In this document: positions 7,584-15,197 of the stretch, piece after piece | How positions within the stretch are numbered: the first letter of the stretch is position 1 | Layout of the letters: each line of letters begins with the position of its first letter | Source: Mycobacterium sp. | GTDB lineage: Bacteria; Actinomycetota; Actinomycetes; Mycobacteriales; Mycobacteriaceae | Length of the DNA: 64,000 bases | Direction: 5' to 3' | Assembly (NCBI GenBank): GCA_016197405.1 | Contig: JACPVR010000018.1 | Span: 62,001-126,000, forward strand | Made by a program: the position numbers and the translations under genes | Notes under the pieces: model-generated | Database searches by the model: none | Seen by the model: only the letters and a program-made list of their open reading frames with translations | What the model was told of the DNA's origin: nothing

Positions 7584-8259
7584 TCGCGGCTGGGCAGGTT
7601 CGACGCCCTCTTCGGACGAGGAGGCTATTTCGCGCATCCTGAGCGCGGTTGACGAGGAGGTCGCCGAAAACGGAGCGGCGATACGTCTGGCCGACGTCGC
7701 CCGCAGGCTCGGGGTCACACGCCAAACGGTGTACCGCTACTTTCCCAATGCTGACGCATTGCTCATGGCCAGCGGGATGCGTGCCGTCAACGGATTCATC
7801 GACCAGGTTGCCCACCACGTCAGTGGCCTCGAAGACCCGGTCGCGGTGGTGGTGGAGTGTATTGCTTTCGGAGTCGAGAACCTCGTCGGCGATCCGCAGC
7901 TAGAAAGCCTGCTGACTGCGCGAAATGACGGCGAAGCGGTCACGTCGCTATCCTCCGACACGGCAATCTCGTTCTGCTTGACGGCTTTTCATAAACTCGA
8001 GGTTGATTGGGAACTTCACGGCTTCGATGCCCCCGCCCTCCGTGACCTTGCCGAGATGACCTTGCGCACGGTGCAGTCCATGCTGACCGATCCTGGCGAG
8101 CAACCGCGTGAGGGACTCGCGTTGCGCCGCTTCGTTGCTCGATGGCTCGGCCCAGCGATCCTCTATCCACGGATGGCGTCGCTGTCGATTTACGATCGGC
8201 CCGCCTTCCCGGGTCGGCACACCGAAGCAGAAACACGCACTCAGGTTCGTCCGCGATAG
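7576..8259 (+). CDS. TetR-family transcriptional regulator
   Basis: A 227-residue TetR-type protein. The helix-turn-helix is at about residues 38-58 (RLADVARRLGVTRQTVYRYF), followed by an all-helical ligand-binding domain. The proposed start, GTG at 7576, overlaps the P450 stop by 8 bp, implying translational coupling and one transcript. The natural inference is that it controls the P450 operon in response to the P450 substrate or a related ligand. It is the last gene of the putative tRNA-Ser island. The C-terminal 20 or so residues are polar and may be unstructured. Confidence 0.87.
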   Translation: MRSRGWAGSTPSSDEEAISRILSAVDEEVAENGAAIRLADVARRLGVTRQTVYRYFPNADALLMASGMRAVNGFIDQVAHHVSGLEDPVAVVVECIAFGVENLVGDPQLESLLTARNDGEAVTSLSSDTAISFCLTAFHKLEVDWELHGFDAPALRDLAEMTLRTVQSMLTDPGEQPREGLALRRFVARWLGPAILYPRMASLSIYDRPAFPGRHTEAETRTQVRPR

Positions 8260-8296
8260 GTACGGCTTCACACCCCGGAAGGCGCGCAGCAGGCAT

Positions 8297-8334
8297 AAAA
8301 ACAGCCCCTCACCTGCGTTGGCATGTTCGGGGCT
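8297..8334 (-). terminator. Rho-independent terminator of tRNA-Ser
   Basis: On the minus strand the stem AGCCCC...GGGGCT (8334-8329 and 8308-8303) is followed by GT and five T (8301-8297), starting 2 bases after the tRNA 3' CCA. This is a canonical intrinsic terminator for the tRNA gene. It also shields the convergent tetR gene. Confidence 0.75.
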
Positions 8335-8335
8335 A

Positions 8336-8362
8336 TGGCGGTGGCGGAGGGATTTGAACCCT
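8336..8362 (-). repeat. tRNA-Ser 3'-end copy of the direct repeat (putative att site)
   Basis: This is the copy of the 27-bp direct repeat that lies inside the intact tRNA gene; its partner is at 6039-6065 with one mismatch. The insertion preserves a complete tRNA because the incoming element supplies or regenerates the 3' end. Confidence 0.75.
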
Positions 8363-8426
8363 CGGACGGGGGTTACCCGTCACACGCTTTCGAGGCGTGC
8401 TCCTTAGGCCGCTCGGACACGCCACC
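8336..8426 (-). tRNA. tRNA-Ser (anticodon CGA)
   Basis: Read on the minus strand from 8426. The acceptor stem GGTGGCG pairs with CGCCACC. The D-arm contains GAGCGGCCTAAGG. The anticodon stem CACGC/GCGTG encloses the loop CTCGAAA, giving anticodon CGA (reads UCG). A long class II variable arm and the T-arm GAGGGTTCAAATCCCTC follow. The discriminator G and an encoded CCA end the gene at 8336. A possible -10 element TAAGCT lies 8 bp upstream (8439-8434). An intrinsic terminator follows directly. The 3' end is duplicated at 6039-6065. I recall phage-type integrase remnants beside the equivalent tRNA in M. tuberculosis, which would make this a known type of integration site. Confidence 0.96.
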
Positions 8427-8464
8427 GTGTGGCAGCTTACCGGCCACCCCGGACTGCGCCCTAA

Positions 8465-8536
8465 TCGCCCGCGAGCGTGCGCAGTGCACGAGAATTCGGC
8501 GGCGCGTCGGCCGGGGACACGCACGCTCGCGGGCGA
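8465..8536. repeat. 17-bp perfect inverted repeat between tRNA-Ser and tadA
   Basis: The arms 8465-8481 (TCGCCCGCGAGCGTGCG) and 8520-8536 are exact reverse complements separated by 38 bases. The repeat lies 12 bp after the tadA stop codon on the minus strand, so as RNA it would form a long hairpin. No U-tract follows. It may be a terminator or a copy of a dispersed intergenic repeat; the GCGAGCGTGCG core looks like one that recurs in mycobacterial intergenic DNA, but that is recollection only. Confidence 0.55.
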
Positions 8537-8547
8537 GGGGAGGAAGG

Positions 8548-9012
8548 TCAGCGGTGGCGGGCGAAGAACGCGGTCAGAGCGGCGCCGCACTCGTCGGCCA
8601 GGACCCCGCCGCGCACCTGCGGTCGGTGCGTGAGCCGGCGGTCGCGCACCACATCCCACAACGAACCGACCGCACCGGTCTTGGGCTCCCACGCGCCGAA
8701 GACCACCCGCGCCACCCGGGCGGCCACCAGCGCGCCCGCACACATGGTGCAGGGCTCGACGGTCACCGCCAGCGTCGCGCCTTCCAACCGCCATCCGTCA
8801 CCGTGCACCGCGGCGGCCGCCCGCAACGCCAGGATCTCGGCGTGCGCGGTGGGATCACCCAGTTCCTCACGGGCGTTGGCGGCGCGGGCCAACTCCACAC
8901 CGTCGGCGTCGACGATGACGGCTCCGATCGGCACATCACGCGGATCGGCGGCGCCCGCCGCCGCCAGCGCGGCCCTGATCAGGTCCTCGTCGGTGGGGAA
9001 AGCGCGGTTCAC
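8548..9012 (-). CDS. tadA: tRNA adenosine(34) deaminase TadA
   Basis: TadA converts adenosine to inosine at the wobble position of tRNA-Arg(ACG). The 154-residue cytidine-deaminase-fold protein has the zinc site HAE (TAHAEILAL) and PCTMC (VEPCTMCAGAL), with the family helix and strand order around them. The GTG start overlaps the stop of the preceding gene (GTGA), indicating translational coupling. The length is normal for the family. The gene is essential in most bacteria, and the pair with its upstream neighbour is conserved in actinobacteria. Confidence 0.95.
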   Translation of the reverse strand: MNRAFPTDEDLIRAALAAAGAADPRDVPIGAVIVDADGVELARAANAREELGDPTAHAEILALRAAAAVHGDGWRLEGATLAVTVEPCTMCAGALVAARVARVVFGAWEPKTGAVGSLWDVVRDRRLTHRPQVRGGVLADECGAALTAFFARHR

Positions 9013-9548
9013 CGATCGAGTTTGTCCAACACCGCCGCCAGCTCGTCGCCGAAGCCCATCTCTCTGGCGATCCGGGTCAGCTGCTCGTCGGCATAGAGCT
9101 CGGTATCGGACAGGATCACGCCGAGCACATCACCGGGCAGGCCGATATCGGACAACAGGTTGACGTCACCCTCCTCGAACGGATCGGCGTCTTCGAGGTC
9201 GTCGTCGTCGATATCGGCATCGAGGTGCTCCAGCGCCTCGGCAGCGATGTCATAGTCCAGCGCCGCGGTGGCATCCGAGAGCAGCAGATGCGTCCCCGAC
9301 GGCGCCGGCCGCACGATGATGAAGAAGTCATAGTCGTCGTCGCCGATGTAGAGCAGTCCGAAAACCGCTCCGGCGCTGCGCAGCTCACGCAATTCAGTCT
9401 CGGCGGCAGCCAAACTGGACAGCGCCGCAGACCTCATCGCCGTGCACCGCCATTTGCCGTCCTCGCGGACGACGGCGACCCCGAACCCGTCGGGGGTGTC
9501 TTGTCCGGTGTCCGGGGCGTTCTGTTTCGACGCCCGCTGAGGTCCCAT
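9009..9548 (-). CDS. tRNA adenosine deaminase-associated protein
   Basis: A 179-residue acidic protein of the actinobacterial family found directly upstream of tadA (the TIGR03941-type family, by recognition). The N-terminal 50 residues are basic/neutral, and the rest is a mixed alpha/beta domain with a strongly acidic loop (ADIDDDDLEDADPFEEGD, about residues 108-125) and the C-terminal helix MGFGDELAAVLDKLDR. Its biochemical role is not known; the coupled overlap with tadA suggests a partner or regulator of tRNA editing. It is divergent from tyrA. Confidence 0.85.
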   Translation of the reverse strand: MGPQRASKQNAPDTGQDTPDGFGVAVVREDGKWRCTAMRSAALSSLAAAETELRELRSAGAVFGLLYIGDDDYDFFIIVRPAPSGTHLLLSDATAALDYDIAAEALEHLDADIDDDDLEDADPFEEGDVNLLSDIGLPGDVLGVILSDTELYADEQLTRIAREMGFGDELAAVLDKLDR

Positions 9549-9634
9549 GAGCGCTAACGCTAGTCCTCAGGCCGCCGGCTTGACCAGGCATTCGTCCGGG
9601 GCACGGCCGGATGTGTCAACCTTGGAGCGTGACA

Positions 9635-10600
9635 ATGCCCGCGCACCGGCGCCCGGTATGTGTGCTCGGCCTCGGGCTGATCGGCGGCTCACTGCTCCGC
9701 GCGGCCAAGGCGGCCGGGTGGGAGGTATTCGGCTACAACCGCTCGGTGGACGGCGCGGCCGCTGCCGAGTTCGACGGTTTCGATGCCTCCACCGACCTGA
9801 CCGCGGTCCTGGACCGGGCCGCGCAGTCCGCTGCGCTGATCGTGCTGGCCGTCCCGATGCCTGCATTGCCGATGATGCTGGCCCGCGTCGCCGAGCAGGC
9901 CGCCCAGTGCCCGTTGACCGATGTGGTCAGCGTCAAGGCCGCGGTGCTCGACGCGGTTCGTGACGCCGGGCTGCTCACCCACTTCGTCGGCGGTCACCCC
10001 ATGACCGGCACCGCGCATTCGGGGTGGGCCGCCGGTACCGCCGGGCTGTTCCGCGACGCGGCCTGGGTGCTCTCGGTCGACGATCACGTGGACGCCGCGG
10101 TGTGGTCGACGGTGATGCACCTGGCGCTGGACTGCGGTTCCTTCGTGGTGCCGGCGCGCTCGGACGAACACGACGCCGCCGCGGCCGCCATCTCACACCT
10201 GCCGCATCTGACCGCCGAGGCACTGGCCGTCACCGCCGGCGAGGTACCGCTGGCCTTCGCGCTGGCCGCGGGATCGTTCCGGGATTCGACCCGGGTCGCG
10301 GGCACCGCACCGGACCTGGTGCGGGCGATGTGCGAGGCCAATGCCACCGACCTGCTGACGGTGCTCGACCGCGCGATAGGCCTCTTGCAGCAGGCCCGGC
10401 ACAGCCTGGCCCAGAACACCTCGGTGGCCGAACTGGTGGAGGAAGGGCACGCCGCCCGGATCCGCTACGACAGTTTCAGCAGGCCCGAGATTCTCACCGT
10501 GCGATTGGGCAGCCCCGACTGGCGCCAGGAACTGGCCGCTGCCGGTCGCGCCGGCGCGGTGGTCAGATCCGCTCTGCCAGGCCCGGATAGTCCAGGATGA
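9635..10600 (+). CDS. tyrA: Prephenate dehydrogenase TyrA
   Basis: TyrA oxidatively decarboxylates prephenate to 4-hydroxyphenylpyruvate with NAD+, the committed step to tyrosine. The 321-residue protein opens with the dinucleotide-binding loop GLGLIGGSLLRA and has the characteristic GGHPMTGTAHSG substrate loop and a helical dimerisation domain. I chose the ATG at 9635 because GGAG sits 8 bp before it; the ATG at 9611 and GTG at 9629 are in frame but worse placed. The 3' end overlaps the convergent glycolipid-binding gene by 38 bp. Confidence 0.93.
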   Translation: MPAHRRPVCVLGLGLIGGSLLRAAKAAGWEVFGYNRSVDGAAAAEFDGFDASTDLTAVLDRAAQSAALIVLAVPMPALPMMLARVAEQAAQCPLTDVVSVKAAVLDAVRDAGLLTHFVGGHPMTGTAHSGWAAGTAGLFRDAAWVLSVDDHVDAAVWSTVMHLALDCGSFVVPARSDEHDAAAAAISHLPHLTAEALAVTAGEVPLAFALAAGSFRDSTRVAGTAPDLVRAMCEANATDLLTVLDRAIGLLQQARHSLAQNTSVAELVEEGHAARIRYDSFSRPEILTVRLGSPDWRQELAAAGRAGAVVRSALPGPDSPG

Positions 10601-11162
10601 AACCCTCGCCGTCGACCGTGACGGTGGTTTCGGCGACCGGGGACACCACCTTGATGCCGCCGCCCGCCTCGGAGCTGGCATAGCTGGTGGTGACCGGTCC
10701 GACGATCAGGTCCGGCAGCCACACGTACACAACCGGCAGACTCACCGAGTCGGCGCGCCGATGCAATCCGGTGCGCCGGATGGGCAACGCGTTGAAGAAC
10801 GGGCTGAACACCACGTCGACGTCCATCGCGCCGTCATAGGCATTGCGTGAGGTCTGCCCGGTGTGGTCCTGCACGAGCCACATGTTCTCTTCGTCGCGCG
10901 CGATCGACAGTTGGCGTTCCCGCTCGGCCATGGTCACCGTCATCGAAAGCCTCTTGGTACCGCCGGCTTCGTCGGTGACCAGGTCATAGGACGCCGAGAA
11001 GGCCGGTGTCGACTCCGACGCCGCCGAGACGATCCGGCCGTAGGCCTTGATCCGGTTGCCGCTCAACTGGACGCGAACGGATTCCATCCGCAGCGAGTCG
11101 TCGGCGCGCCAGGTCAGGATGGCCGGCCAGGATGTTTGGGGCGGAGCTGAGGCTGAACTCAC
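10563..11162 (-). CDS. Putative glycolipid-binding protein
   Basis: A 199-residue protein of the putative glycolipid-binding family (PF06475-type), a beta-rich cytoplasmic domain. Visible landmarks are the WRADDSLRMESVRV opening, ERQLSIARDEENMWLV in the middle and a C-terminal YASSEAGGGIKVVSP region. The GTG start at 11162 overlaps the proZ stop as GTGA, so it is translationally coupled and is the last gene of the proXVWZ operon. The M. tuberculosis locus has a gene in the same place. Its role with the transporter is unknown. Confidence 0.78.
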   Translation of the reverse strand: MSSASAPPQTSWPAILTWRADDSLRMESVRVQLSGNRIKAYGRIVSAASESTPAFSASYDLVTDEAGGTKRLSMTVTMAERERQLSIARDEENMWLVQDHTGQTSRNAYDGAMDVDVVFSPFFNALPIRRTGLHRRADSVSLPVVYVWLPDLIVGPVTTSYASSEAGGGIKVVSPVAETTVTVDGEGFILDYPGLAERI

Positions 11163-11926
11163 CCATCTACCGTAAGCGACGGATCGCCGCGCGCGTGGGG
11201 TGGTCGCGAAGTCGGTTTCGATTCGAGTGCCACTTCGTCGCTGAGCAGGGGCTGCGGCATCCGGCGGAATCGGTCGGTGCCGGGTTCGGAAAGCCACACC
11301 ACGAAGGCCAGGGCGGCATCCAGGATCAGCGCCAGTGCCGTCACCATCAGGGCGCCCACCAGCGCGAGGTAGAACTCGCGGACCTTGATGCCGTCGATGA
11401 GGTAGCGCCCCAGACCGCCGAGGCTGGCGTAGGCCGCGACGGTGGCCGTCGCGACGATCTGCAAGGTGGCGGTCCGCAGACCGCCGAGGATGAGCGGCAG
11501 CGCATTGCGCACCTCGACACGCAGCAGCACCTGCGTTTCGGTCATCCCCATCGATCTGGCGGCATCCACCACGGTGCGGTCGACATTGGCGATACCGGCG
11601 TACGTGCCCGCCAGCAGCGGCGGGATGCCCAGCAGCATCAACGCGACCGTCGGCGGGACGAGCCCGAGACCCCACAGCAGGACGCCGAGCAGCAGGACAC
11701 CGAGTGTCGGTAGCGCACGCAGCGCGTTGACACCGGTGACCACCAGGAAGGTGCCGCGCCCGGTGTGGCCGATGACCATGCCGATCGGGATCGCGACCAC
11801 CGCCGAGAACAGCACGGCGACGGCGGTGTACTGCAGGTGCTCCAGGATGCGCACCGCCAGTCCGGCGTTACCCGACCAGTTGGCCGCGGTGAAGATGTAG
11901 GCCAGTGCCTCGTGCAGGAAGTTCAT
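11159..11926 (-). CDS. proZ: Glycine betaine/choline-type ABC transporter permease ProZ
   Basis: This is the second permease of the osmoprotectant importer. The 255-residue protein has five or six membrane helices and the EAA-type loop (DAARSMGMTETQVLLRVEVRNALPLILGG) that docks on the ATPase. A C-terminal polar tail of about 30 residues is extra. The start ATG at 11926 overlaps the proW stop as ATGA. In the OpuC/ProXVWZ family two permeases, an ATPase and a lipoprotein import betaine, choline or similar compatible solutes. Here the binding-protein gene is frameshifted, so activity of the system is in doubt. Confidence 0.9.
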   Translation of the reverse strand: MNFLHEALAYIFTAANWSGNAGLAVRILEHLQYTAVAVLFSAVVAIPIGMVIGHTGRGTFLVVTGVNALRALPTLGVLLLGVLLWGLGLVPPTVALMLLGIPPLLAGTYAGIANVDRTVVDAARSMGMTETQVLLRVEVRNALPLILGGLRTATLQIVATATVAAYASLGGLGRYLIDGIKVREFYLALVGALMVTALALILDAALAFVVWLSEPGTDRFRRMPQPLLSDEVALESKPTSRPPHARGDPSLTVDG

Positions 11927-12591
11927 CGGGCCGCCGCCTTCGCCCGCCGGCTGACGGTGCCTGCCCTGGTCCAGGGTGTGGCGATCTTGCCGGCGAACAT
12001 GATCAGCGTGTCGATGACGAGCGCCAGCACGAAGATCGCGATGATGCCGGCGATGATCTGATCGCTCTTGTCGGACTGGTAGCCGTCGGTGAACCAGGTG
12101 CCCAGACCGCCGATCCCGATGACCGAGCCGACCGAGACCATCGAGATATTGGTGACCGCGACCACTCGCAGGCTGGCGACGAGCACCGGAACAGCCAGCG
12201 GCAGTTCGACTTTCAGAACCCGTACCAGTGGCCGGTATCCGACCGCGGTGGCGGCGTCGAGCACCGCAGGCGGCACCGCGTCGAGCGCTTCGGGAACCGC
12301 CCGCACCAGTAGGGCAACGGTGTAGAGGGTCAGTGCCACGATGACGTTGGCCGGCGACAGGATCGTCGTCGGGATCAGCAGCGGCAGCACCACGAACAGC
12401 GCCAGCGACGGGATGGTGAAGATGATGCTGGCCGCGACGGTGGTGATCCGCCGCAGCACCTTGGTGCGGTGCACCAACGCTCCCAGCGGCACCGCGATGA
12501 GCAATCCCAACGCCAACGGCAGCAACGACAACCACAGGTGGATGAGCGTGAGCTCCCACGCGTCGTCGAGGTGGGTCAGCAGGTAGTTCAC
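11923..12591 (-). CDS. proW: Glycine betaine/choline-type ABC transporter permease ProW
   Basis: This is the first permease of the importer: 222 residues, about five membrane helices, and the coupling loop DAATAVGYRPLVRVLKVELPLAVPVLVASLR. The ending GIGGLGTWFTDGYQ...DQIIAGIIAIFVLALVID is typical of the OpuCB-type family. The GTG start at 12591 abuts the proV stop TAA with no gap, and the stop overlaps proZ by 4 bp. The protein sits in the cytoplasmic membrane and pairs with ProZ. Confidence 0.9.
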   Translation of the reverse strand: MNYLLTHLDDAWELTLIHLWLSLLPLALGLLIAVPLGALVHRTKVLRRITTVAASIIFTIPSLALFVVLPLLIPTTILSPANVIVALTLYTVALLVRAVPEALDAVPPAVLDAATAVGYRPLVRVLKVELPLAVPVLVASLRVVAVTNISMVSVGSVIGIGGLGTWFTDGYQSDKSDQIIAGIIAIFVLALVIDTLIMFAGKIATPWTRAGTVSRRAKAAAR

Positions 12592-13707
12592 TTAGGTCGC
12601 TGCTCCCCAGGGATCGCGCGGGCGGGCTTTGAGCGCCTGCAGCACGTCATCGGCCCTGACCCCGCCGAGCACCTTCCTGTCGGCGTCGACCGCGACTCCG
12701 AGCCCCGACGGCGACGACAACGCGGCATCCAGGGCAAGCCGCAGTGTGCCATCCGGGGTGAAAAGCGACCCACCGGCAACGGTGCTGTCGTACAACGATT
12801 TTCCGTCGCGGTGCAGTGCAACGCCGTCGCGGTCGATCCAGGCGAAGGGCGAGCCGTCCGGCCTGGTGACCAGAACCCAGTCGCCCACGCCGAGTTCCAG
12901 CGCGTCGACACCGGCCTCGTCGACGGTCGTGACCTCATGCAGCGGAAGGCCTTCGGCGCCCGCGAACTGCAGCCCGCGATAACCGCGGTCATTACCGATG
13001 AAGCCGGCGACGAAATCGTTGGCGGGGTTGGACAGCAACCGCTCAGGCGCGTCGTACTGCTGCAGCTTTCCACCGCGGCCGAACACCGCGACCTTGTCGC
13101 CCAGCTTGATGGCCTCGTCGATATCGTGCGTGACGAACACGATGGTCTTACGCAATTCGCTTTGCAGTCGCAGGATTTCGGTTTGCAGCTCTTCGCGCAC
13201 CACCGGGTCGACGGCACTGAACGGTTCGTCCATCAACAGGATCGGCGGATCGGCCGCCAGCGCCCGGGCCACCCCGACCCGTTGCTGCTGGCCACCGGAG
13301 AGCTGGGCCGGATATCGGTTGGCCAGCTTGGGATCCAGGCCGACCCGCTCCAACACTGCCAGCGCGTTCTTGCGGGCGGTGCGCCGCGACTCGCCCTTGA
13401 GCACCGGCACGGTGGCCACATTGTCGATGACCTTCAGATGGGGCATCAGCCCCGCACTCTGGATGACATAGCCGATACCGAGACGCAATTTGACGGCGTC
13501 GACCGCCGTGACGTCCTTGCCGTCGACCGTGAGCGTGCCCGATGTCGGGTCGATCATCCGGTTGATCATCCGCATCGAGGTCGTCTTACCGCAGCCCGAC
13601 GGGCCCACGAAAACCGTCAGGGTGCCATCGGGGACGTCGAGGGTCAGATCGTCGACGGCCACGGTGCCGTCGGGATATTTCTTGGTGACCTTGTCAAAGG
13701 TGATCAC
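12592..13707 (-). CDS. proV: Osmoprotectant ABC transporter ATPase ProV
   Basis: The 371-residue ATPase has Walker A (GPSGCGKTT), signature LSGGQQQRVGVARALA, Walker B ILLMDEPFSAVDP and the switch His in FVTHDIDEAIKLGD. The part after about residue 240 is a CBS-like regulatory region, as in OpuCA/ProV proteins that sense ionic strength. The start is the GTG at 13707, 8 bp after the proX stop with an AGGGCG ribosome binding site; an upstream ATG would lie inside proX. The order proX-proV-proW-proZ and the junctions of 8 bp or less imply one mRNA. Confidence 0.92.
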   Translation of the reverse strand: MITFDKVTKKYPDGTVAVDDLTLDVPDGTLTVFVGPSGCGKTTSMRMINRMIDPTSGTLTVDGKDVTAVDAVKLRLGIGYVIQSAGLMPHLKVIDNVATVPVLKGESRRTARKNALAVLERVGLDPKLANRYPAQLSGGQQQRVGVARALAADPPILLMDEPFSAVDPVVREELQTEILRLQSELRKTIVFVTHDIDEAIKLGDKVAVFGRGGKLQQYDAPERLLSNPANDFVAGFIGNDRGYRGLQFAGAEGLPLHEVTTVDEAGVDALELGVGDWVLVTRPDGSPFAWIDRDGVALHRDGKSLYDSTVAGGSLFTPDGTLRLALDAALSSPSGLGVAVDADRKVLGGVRADDVLQALKARPRDPWGAAT

Positions 13708-13715
13708 GTGTCGCC

Positions 13716-14665
13716 CTATCCGATCGGCTTGTCGAAGCCATTGGCCTTGATCCACTTCTCGGCCGCTTCGTCGGGGTCGATACCGCTGTTACCCGACGTC
13801 TCGGTGTTCATCTCGATGAGCGCCTCGGTGGTCAGCTTGGCCGACACGGCGTTCAGCACGGTCTTGAGTTGGTCGGACATCTTCTGCGAGGCCACCAGCG
13901 GCACCACATTGGCCGCCAGGAAGTTGTTCTTCGGATCCTGCAGGACCACCAGGTTGTTCTGCGGGATGGCAGCCGAGGTGGTGAAGATGTCGGCGGCCGT
14001 CACGGTGCCGTCCACCAGTGCCCGCACCGTGGCCGGGCCGCCGCCGTCGCTGATGGCGATGAAATTCGACGGCGCGATATCGAGGTTGTACTTGGCTTTC
14101 AGGCCCGGAAGACCCTCGGTCCGGTTGAGGAATTCCGAGGGCGCGCCGAACTTCACCTCCGCCGAATGCGCCGCGAGGTCGCCGATGGTCTTCAGATTCC
14201 ACTTCTGGGCCGTCTCTCGGCGGTGACGACGACGGCGTCCTGGTCGTTGGCCGGTGCCGGGGTGAGGATCGTCAGGTCGCCGGGAACGGCGTTGTACAGC
14301 GCCAGCAGCACCGCATCGGGATCGGTGGCTTTGGTCTGCTTGTCGAAGTACTGCAGCAGATTTCCGGTGTACTCGGGGATCAGGTCGATCGAGTGGTCCT
14401 TGACCGCCGGCACATAGGTCTCGCGGCTGCCGATGCCGAACTTGCGGCTCACCTCGAAGCCGTTGGCCTCCAGCGCCTGCGCGTAGATCTCGGCGATGAT
14501 CTTGGATTCGGGGAAGTCGGCGGAACCCACCGTGATCGATTTGAGGTCACCCGAGACTTGACCGCCACCAAGCGGATTCGAGCTGCCGCAGGCGGTCGCC
14601 AGCATGACGATCAGCGCGACCGCTGCCGCCAAGGGTGCCCGCACACGACGTCGCGGCATCGTCAT
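13716..14665 (-). pseudogene. proX: Osmoprotectant-binding lipoprotein ProX, frameshifted
   Basis: Two adjacent frames together encode one substrate-binding protein of about 315 residues. The first part (14665-14192) has a lipoprotein signal (lipobox LATAC), the GSADFPESKIIAEIYAQAL opening and a domain ending DQDAVVVTAE. The second part (to 13716) continues VKFGAPSEFLNRT... to FDKPIG. The frame breaks in a TC dinucleotide run on the plus strand (14213-14218). Removing one TC restores ...VTAETAQKWNLKTIGDLAAHSAEVKFG, which reads as normal ProX. Either the gene is inactivated, or the run slips, or this is a sequencing error. All downstream transporter genes are intact. Confidence 0.88.
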
Positions 14666-14782
14666 CTGGCCGACACTATCTGTATGCGCGCGCTCTTGCC
14701 GTACTTTGACGCAGCGTGAGTGCTCGGTGAGGACCTGTCACAAGGTGTTTGTTTCTGCCGCTGAAAGGGCAAAGATGGCTCT

Positions 14783-15145
14783 ATGAGCAGCGACCCGTAC
14801 ATCCCGCCGGCCTCCGACGTGCCGCCGCCACCGCCACCGGCACCACCGTCGAAGTCGAACAAACCGGCCGCCACACCGGAATCAGCGGTGAAGTTCACCA
14901 AGGCCGCCGCCATGTGGGGCGCCCTTGTCCTGGGCTTTCTGATTCTCATCGTGCTGCTGATATTCATCTCCCAGAACACCGAGTCCGCCGAATTCGCGTT
15001 CCTCGGGTGGCACTGGAGTCTGCCCCTGGGGGTGGCCATCCTGTTCGCGGCGGTGGCCGGCGGCCTGCTGACCGTCGCGGTGGGCGCGGTCCGCATCTTC
15101 CAATTGCGTCGGGCGGCCAAACGCAATCTGAAAGCCGGTCTGTGA
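14783..15145 (+). CDS. LapA-domain small membrane protein
   Basis: A 120-residue protein with a Pro-rich cytoplasmic head (residues 5-35), two membrane helices (about 42-66 and 78-102) and a basic C-terminus (RRAAKRNLKAGL). The sequence FISQNTESAEFAFLGWHWSLPLGVAILFAAVAGG is the hallmark of the LapA (DUF1049) family, originally named from lipopolysaccharide assembly. Mycobacteria lack LPS, so the role here is unknown. It is divergent from proX, as in M. tuberculosis. Confidence 0.85.
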   Translation: MSSDPYIPPASDVPPPPPPAPPSKSNKPAATPESAVKFTKAAAMWGALVLGFLILIVLLIFISQNTESAEFAFLGWHWSLPLGVAILFAAVAGGLLTVAVGAVRIFQLRRAAKRNLKAGL

Positions 15146-15197
15146 TCCATCGCGGTTATCTGCCCACCTTGTGTTGTGGTCAAACACCCCCGACCGG

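Noticed and set aside
12469..14226. A 585-codon open frame on the plus strand opposite proV and proX
   Set aside because: It is a high-GC shadow of clear ABC transporter genes, with no family pattern and no start signal.
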